Positions 60,491-64,000 of a stretch of 64,000 nucleotides of DNA are shown piece by piece. Origin of the DNA: an uncultured Lachnospiraceae bacterium. GTDB lineage: Bacteria > Bacillota > Clostridia > Lachnospirales > Lachnospiraceae. Position numbers and translations under genes: made by a program. Within the stretch, counting starts at the first letter, position 1; each line of letters starts with the position of its first letter. The stretch lies in NCBI GenBank assembly GCA_910577785.1, contig CAJTNT010000003.1:428-64427 (forward strand), written 5' to 3'. Below the pieces are notes generated by a model. It saw only the letters and a program-made list of their open reading frames with translations, ran no database searches and was not told the origin of the DNA.

Positions 60491-61855
60491 ATGGCGATTG
60501 GCACAAACAAAAAGCTTGTCAAATCAGTTGCAAATTTACAGAAGGACGATTATTCTGCAAGCCCAGATTTACAGGATATCTATCAGCGCCTAGAAAATGG
60601 CCGCAGGCAGTTTGCAGAGATTATGGAAAAGAACATCAATGCCGTGATGCAGATTAGCTCCCTGGACTTGATGATGCACCATGAAGTGGAAGAGATTTTA
60701 AAGATTTCCAATAATGTGGCGGCTGCCACAGAGGTGATTTTTGGGACGTCTACGGGCACTGCCGCGGCGGGCGGGAATGGGGCTAGCTCTCATGAAGCCC
60801 TTACCAATACAATTATCCAGGTTTCGGAGGACACGGAAGAGGTTTATCAGAAGATTGAAGAGGGGCAGAAGGAACTTACAGCCATCCGCGACTTGTCAGA
60901 GCAGACTATGCGGGTGTCCCAGGAAATGCAGAAGGATATGGAAGAGCTGTTTGAGGTGATCAACCGTATGAACGAGGTGATTGCAGGAATTGACGCCATA
61001 TCTCTGCAGACGAAGCTGCTGGCCCTGAACGCATCGATAGAGGCGGCTCATGCGGGCAGCATGGGCAAGGGGTTTGCGGTTGTGGCAGATGAAATCCGCG
61101 GGCTGGCAGAAGAGACACAGAAGCTGACCAGCAGCATGGGGGAATTTGTGGAGAACATCAAGGGCGCTTCTCAGAAGAGTTCTTCCAGCACCAAGAATAC
61201 GATGGGCGCCTTAGGCTCTATGGCAGAGCGGATTGAAAATGTGTGGGCGCTGAACGATGAGAACCAGAAAAGGGTGTCGCATGTCAGCGAATCTGTCACT
61301 TCCTTGGCGGCAGTCAGCGAGGAAATTACCAGCTCCATGACGGAAATGGAGAACCAGCTGCGCAACAGCACCGATTTTATGCAGGAGATCGGCAATGAAA
61401 TGAAGAAGACCGCAGAGCCGGTCGCGGAGATCGAGAAGACTCTGGATGACGCCCTCAAGCAGATGGGCAGTATGTCAGAGGATGTGTTTTACCATTTGGA
61501 GAACTATGAGTTCTGCAAGTACATGAGGAGCGCCATTACCGCGCACCATAATTGGCTGGAGAATTTAAGGAAGATGGTTTTATCAAAGACTGTCATACCG
61601 CTCCAGCTGGATTCATCGAAATGTGGGTTTGGGCACTTTTATTATTCTGTTATGCCCAAGATCCCGGGCGTACAGCAGATTTGGGAGCAGTTAGGGCCGA
61701 AGCATGAGAAGTTCCACGGATATGGCTCCCAGGTCATAAAGGCGCTGTTTGAAGAAGATTACCAGAAGGCAGAGCAGCTTTACCAGGAAGCGAAGGAATA
61801 TTCCCGGGGGCTGATTGCAGATATGGAGAAGATCCTGCAGATAGCAGAAGAATAA
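60491..61855 (+). CDS. Soluble methyl-accepting chemotaxis protein with CZB domain
   Basis: A 454-residue chemoreceptor without signal peptide or membrane helix, hence cytosolic. The signalling hairpin tip reads VIAGIDAISLQTKLLALNAS and IEAAHAGSMGKGFAVVADEI (about residues 162-202). The C-terminal part from about 338 is a chemoreceptor zinc-binding (CZB) domain with ITAHHNWLENL and SSKCGFGHFYYSVMP plus later histidines in GPKHEKFHGYG, which hold a zinc ion in this family and sense redox or hypochlorous conditions. GAGGTTGGAAAA precedes ATG 60491. It may be a substrate of CheR at 7854. Confidence 0.92.
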   Translation: MAIGTNKKLVKSVANLQKDDYSASPDLQDIYQRLENGRRQFAEIMEKNINAVMQISSLDLMMHHEVEEILKISNNVAAATEVIFGTSTGTAAAGGNGASSHEALTNTIIQVSEDTEEVYQKIEEGQKELTAIRDLSEQTMRVSQEMQKDMEELFEVINRMNEVIAGIDAISLQTKLLALNASIEAAHAGSMGKGFAVVADEIRGLAEETQKLTSSMGEFVENIKGASQKSSSSTKNTMGALGSMAERIENVWALNDENQKRVSHVSESVTSLAAVSEEITSSMTEMENQLRNSTDFMQEIGNEMKKTAEPVAEIEKTLDDALKQMGSMSEDVFYHLENYEFCKYMRSAITAHHNWLENLRKMVLSKTVIPLQLDSSKCGFGHFYYSVMPKIPGVQQIWEQLGPKHEKFHGYGSQVIKALFEEDYQKAEQLYQEAKEYSRGLIADMEKILQIAEE

Positions 61856-61880
61856 GGGAAACAGAAGTTTGGTTTCGGAG

Positions 61881-61930
61881 GGCATTGGGAAATGAAATTT
61901 GTATTTTCCAGTGCCTTTTTGTTGTTTTTT
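61881..61930 (+). terminator. Terminator after chemoreceptor gene
   Basis: GGCATTGGGAAA (61881-61892) pairs with TTTTCCAGTGCC (61904-61915) with G-U pairs, followed by TTTTTGTTGTTTTTT. Confidence 0.85.
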
Positions 61931-61962
61931 GCAGGAAAGAAGCCAGATGCGGAAATTTTCTA

Positions 61963-61991
61963 TTGCTTTTTTGTGGAATGTGGGCTAGAAT
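61963..61991 (+). promoter_or_regulatory. Promoter of the mraZ division cluster
   Basis: TTGCTT (61963-61968), 17-bp spacer, TAGAAT (61986-61991). The MraZ operator repeats begin 10 nt after the -10 box, covering the transcription start. Confidence 0.8.
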
Positions 61992-62000
61992 GGATATAAA

Positions 62001-62040
62001 AAGTGGGGAGAAGTGGTGTAAAGGGGTGAAAAGTGGCGGC
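62001..62040 (+). promoter_or_regulatory. MraZ operator: four 10-bp direct repeats
   Basis: Four consecutive 10-bp units start at 62001, 62011, 62021 and 62031: AAGTGGGGAG, AAGTGGTGTA, AAGGGGTGAA, AAGTGGCGGC. The 10-bp period puts each unit on the same DNA face, as known for MraZ binding repeats, and the site overlaps the leader of mraZ, so autorepression is expected. Confidence 0.85.
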
Positions 62041-62055
62041 CAGAAGGTGGTTTCT

Positions 62056-62487
62056 ATGTTTATCGGAGAATATAGGCACACAATTGACACAAAGGGCAGA
62101 CTGATAGTCCCGGCCAAATTCAGGGAGCTGTTGGGAGATGAATTTGTCATAACACGGGGGCTGGATGGATGCCTGTTTGTATATCCCAAGGAAGAATGGG
62201 AGGCAATTGAGGTGAAGTATCGGGAGGTGTCGCAGTTCTCCAAGGACGCCCGTAAATTTGCCAGATTTTTCTTTGCCGGCGCGGCTGCCTGCGAGGCGGA
62301 CAAGCAGGGGCGCATCCTGCTTCCCGCGGTCTTGCGGGAGTTTGCCGGGATTGAGAAGGAGATTGTCTTAGCAGGTGTTGTGAGCCATATTGAAATCTGG
62401 AGCAAAGAACGCTGGCAGGCAGAGAGCAGCTATGATGATATGGACGAAGTGGCCGAGCATATGGCAAGCCTGGGGCTTATCATTTAG
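62056..62487 (+). CDS. mraZ: Transcriptional regulator MraZ
   Basis: A 143-residue protein with two SpoVT/AbrB-like halves: FIGEYRHTIDTKGRLIVPAK (residues 2-21) with D-x-K-G-R, and later AAACEADKQGRILLPAVLRE (about 77-96) with the second D-K-Q-G-R motif. MraZ binds the direct repeats before its own gene and represses the division and cell-wall cluster. ATG 62056 follows AAGGTGG; the frame upstream to 61885 is noncoding and contains the promoter. rsmH starts 12 nt later. Confidence 0.96.
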   Translation: MFIGEYRHTIDTKGRLIVPAKFRELLGDEFVITRGLDGCLFVYPKEEWEAIEVKYREVSQFSKDARKFARFFFAGAAACEADKQGRILLPAVLREFAGIEKEIVLAGVVSHIEIWSKERWQAESSYDDMDEVAEHMASLGLII

Positions 62488-62499
62488 AAAGGGGGGATT

Positions 62500-63438
62500 A
62501 TGGAATTTCAGCATAAATCAGTGCTTTTGCAGGAAGCCGTGGAAGGCCTGAAGATCAAAGCCGATGGGGTTTATGTGGATGGGACCTTGGGTGGGGGCGG
62601 ACATGCCTATGAGATTTGCCAAAGGCTGTCCCCCCAGGGCAGGCTGATCGGGATAGACCAGGATGCGGATGCCGTCCAGGCAGCTTCTGACAGGCTGATA
62701 GAATTTCAGGACAGGATACAGATCAGCAGGAATAATTTTAGTAGGATGGGGGAAGTGCTGTCAGGATTTGGCATCCTTAAGGTCGACGGAATCTTGCTGG
62801 ATTTGGGAGTATCTTCCTATCAGCTGGACGATCCCCAGCGCGGCTTTGCTTACCGCATGGACGCCCCGCTGGATATGCGGATGGACAAGCGCCAGAAGTT
62901 TACAGCCAGGGATTTAGTCAATACGTACAGCGAGGAAGACCTGTGCCGTATCATCCGTGAGTATGGCGAGGACAAGTTTGCAAGAAATATTGCCAGGCGC
63001 ATTGTCTTAGTAAGGGCAGAAAAAGAAATTCAGACGACTGGCGAGCTGGTGGCGGTTATCCGGGCGGCGGTACCGGCCAGGGCGCAGAAGGGCGGGGGGC
63101 ATCCGGCAAAGCGCACCTTCCAGGCCATCCGCATTGAGCTGAACCAGGAATTGGAGGTGCTTAAGGACTCCCTGGAGGGCATGGTAGGCTTGCTGCGCCC
63201 GGGCGGGAGGATCTGCGTGATTACTTTCCATTCCTTAGAGGACAGGATTGTGAAGGAGATATTCCGCAAAAGCGAAAAACCATGTACCTGCCCCAGCAGC
63301 TTCCCCGTATGTGTATGTGGGAAGGTATCCCTGGGAAGGGTGATTACCAGAAAACCAATCCTCCCGACAGGAGAGGAGCTTTTAGTGAACCCGCGCGCCA
63401 AAAGCGCAAAACTCAGAGTATTTGAGCGCATGCTATGA
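62500..63438 (+). CDS. rsmH: 16S rRNA (cytosine-1402-N4)-methyltransferase
   Basis: A 312-residue SAM-dependent enzyme (MraW). It begins EFQHKSVLLQEAVEGL (residues 2-17), with the SAM site YVDGTLGGGGHAYEI and GIDQDADAVQAAS, LLDLGVSSYQLDDPQRGFAY (about 105-124), and the C-terminal ICVITFHSLEDRIVK. Second gene of the division cluster, between mraZ and ftsL, as in most Firmicutes. GAAAGGGGGG precedes ATG 62500. Confidence 0.97.
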   Translation: MEFQHKSVLLQEAVEGLKIKADGVYVDGTLGGGGHAYEICQRLSPQGRLIGIDQDADAVQAASDRLIEFQDRIQISRNNFSRMGEVLSGFGILKVDGILLDLGVSSYQLDDPQRGFAYRMDAPLDMRMDKRQKFTARDLVNTYSEEDLCRIIREYGEDKFARNIARRIVLVRAEKEIQTTGELVAVIRAAVPARAQKGGGHPAKRTFQAIRIELNQELEVLKDSLEGMVGLLRPGGRICVITFHSLEDRIVKEIFRKSEKPCTCPSSFPVCVCGKVSLGRVITRKPILPTGEELLVNPRAKSAKLRVFERML

Positions 63439-63511
63439 GGCGGATTGCAGATGTCCGTTTTGCGAAGGGCTTTTCGGGCCATGACATTCAAACAGAACAG
63501 GAGTGAGAGAA

Positions 63512-64000
63512 TTGAGACAGCAGGGCATCAAACAGACGGACGAGAGAAGAACAATGCAGTTCGTATATGGGAATACGGTAAAGGAGATGCAGGCATCCTC
63601 CCCAAGCCGTGGGGAAGAGGTACACCGGGAACTAGAAGAGAAAAAGAGACGGGAACAGGAAGAGAGGGAACGGAGGCGGAGGGAGGAAGAAGAAAACCAG
63701 AAGCGTAAGCGCAAGCGGCAGGCCACTGCCAGGAGGAACCAGGCACGGATGCTGATGAGCCCAGGCTATTTGCTGTTCGTGGCGGGCGCCTTGGCCGTGA
63801 TGGCCGTGGTGACCGTCTGCTACCTGCAGATGCGGGCGGAGCTTACAAGGAATACCAAACAGGTGGCGGCTCTGGAGAGCCAGCTGGTGGAACTGAAATC
63901 CAACAATGACTCCCGGGAGCAGAAGCTGGAAGCTTCTGTGGATCTGGAGAGCATCCGCCGCAAGGCAATGGAGGAGCTTGGCATGGTATATCCTTCCCAG
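63512..64000 (+). CDS. ftsL: FtsL-like division protein (runs off the window end)
   Basis: The frame stays open to the edge, giving 163 codons. A long charged cytosolic part (about 1-90, with a run of Arg/Glu/Lys-rich helix) is followed by one membrane helix (YLLFVAGALAVMAVVTVCYL, about residues 91-110) and a periplasmic-side coiled coil (KQVAALESQLVELKSNNDSR) ending ELGMVYPSQ, the typical FtsL/DivIC C-terminal segment. TTG 63512 follows AGGAG with 8-nt spacing. Position after rsmH is the standard place of ftsL. The N-terminal part is longer than in Bacillus FtsL. Confidence 0.85.
   Translation, partial: MRQQGIKQTDERRTMQFVYGNTVKEMQASSPSRGEEVHRELEEKKRREQEERERRRREEEENQKRKRKRQATARRNQARMLMSPGYLLFVAGALAVMAVVTVCYLQMRAELTRNTKQVAALESQLVELKSNNDSREQKLEASVDLESIRRKAMEELGMVYPSQ

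Noticed and set aside
61885..62055. 57-codon N-terminal extension of MraZ
   Set aside because: It would run through a terminator, the promoter and the MraZ operator; MraZ proteins start at the M-F-I-G-E-Y segment, at 62056.

Overview
The window looks like chromosomal DNA of a spore-forming, anaerobic, lactate- or butyrate-metabolising Firmicute of the Lachnospiraceae type (class Clostridia). The sporulation sigma factor SigG, CotF-type coat proteins, a complete six-subunit Rnf complex, a lactate dehydrogenase/Etf/acyl-CoA dehydrogenase cluster, a T-box leader, AGGAGG-type ribosome sites with occasional TTG/GTG starts, and many SigA-type promoters with 17-bp spacers all point that way. Most genes are moderately GC-rich. 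The one clear exception is the AT-rich stretch at 203-1925, which carries a DUF262 gene and a 5'-truncated nucleotidyltransferase-like gene directly beside an insertion-sequence end, so it looks acquired. No species is claimed.

Layout. 1-1925: IS remnant and AT-rich putative defence pair. 2101-9906: MATE exporter, FAD oxidoreductase, a three-part Cmk-IspH-S1 fusion, CheR, and a RNase H-like exonuclease. 10309-15428: rnfCDGEAB with a strong terminator. 15570-22227: sigG (with a SigF/SigG-like promoter), an unknown coiled-coil protein, argS, a PfkB sugar kinase and tex. 22413-26369: membrane XRE regulator, two small coat proteins, and an IbrA/IbrB-like pair. 26482-32084: aroA-tyrA (minus strand), an EF-G-like GTPase, and a FadR-type regulator. 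32416-39826 (minus strand): lactate permease, FAD-linked lactate dehydrogenase, EtfB, EtfA, acyl-CoA dehydrogenase and LarA, with three near-identical ATTGGGTnACCCAAT palindromes upstream. 40742-47087: a 1831-residue secreted Cys-rich repeat protein, a lipoprotein and a 33-residue peptide gene. 47428-53420: BlaI/M56 sensor pair and TetR-ABC-permease. 53438-55660: Trp T-box, TrpB2-type tryptophan synthase beta chain, and a leucine-rich-repeat fragment. 55875-60286: aspartate kinase, then an acyltransferase/DUF6320/esterase trio. 60287-60448: a MITE. 60491-64000: soluble chemoreceptor with a zinc-binding (CZB) domain, then the start of the division cluster mraZ-rsmH-ftsL.

How the parts fit. The lactate cluster should import and racemise lactate and oxidise it with flavin-based bifurcation through Etf. 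Reduced ferredoxin made by such Etf complexes is the substrate of Rnf, so the two big gene blocks are probably parts of one energy-conserving metabolism. The FadR-type regulator at the distal end is the obvious candidate to bind the palindromes at the lctP promoter.

The least explained items are the IbrA/IbrB-like pair, the DUF262/nucleotidyltransferase pair, the acyltransferase-DUF6320-esterase trio, the Cys-rich giant protein with its small neighbours, and a dispersed palindromic repeat seen at 16497-16578 and, in part, at 38241-38277. All calls were made by reading the sequence; no database search was run.
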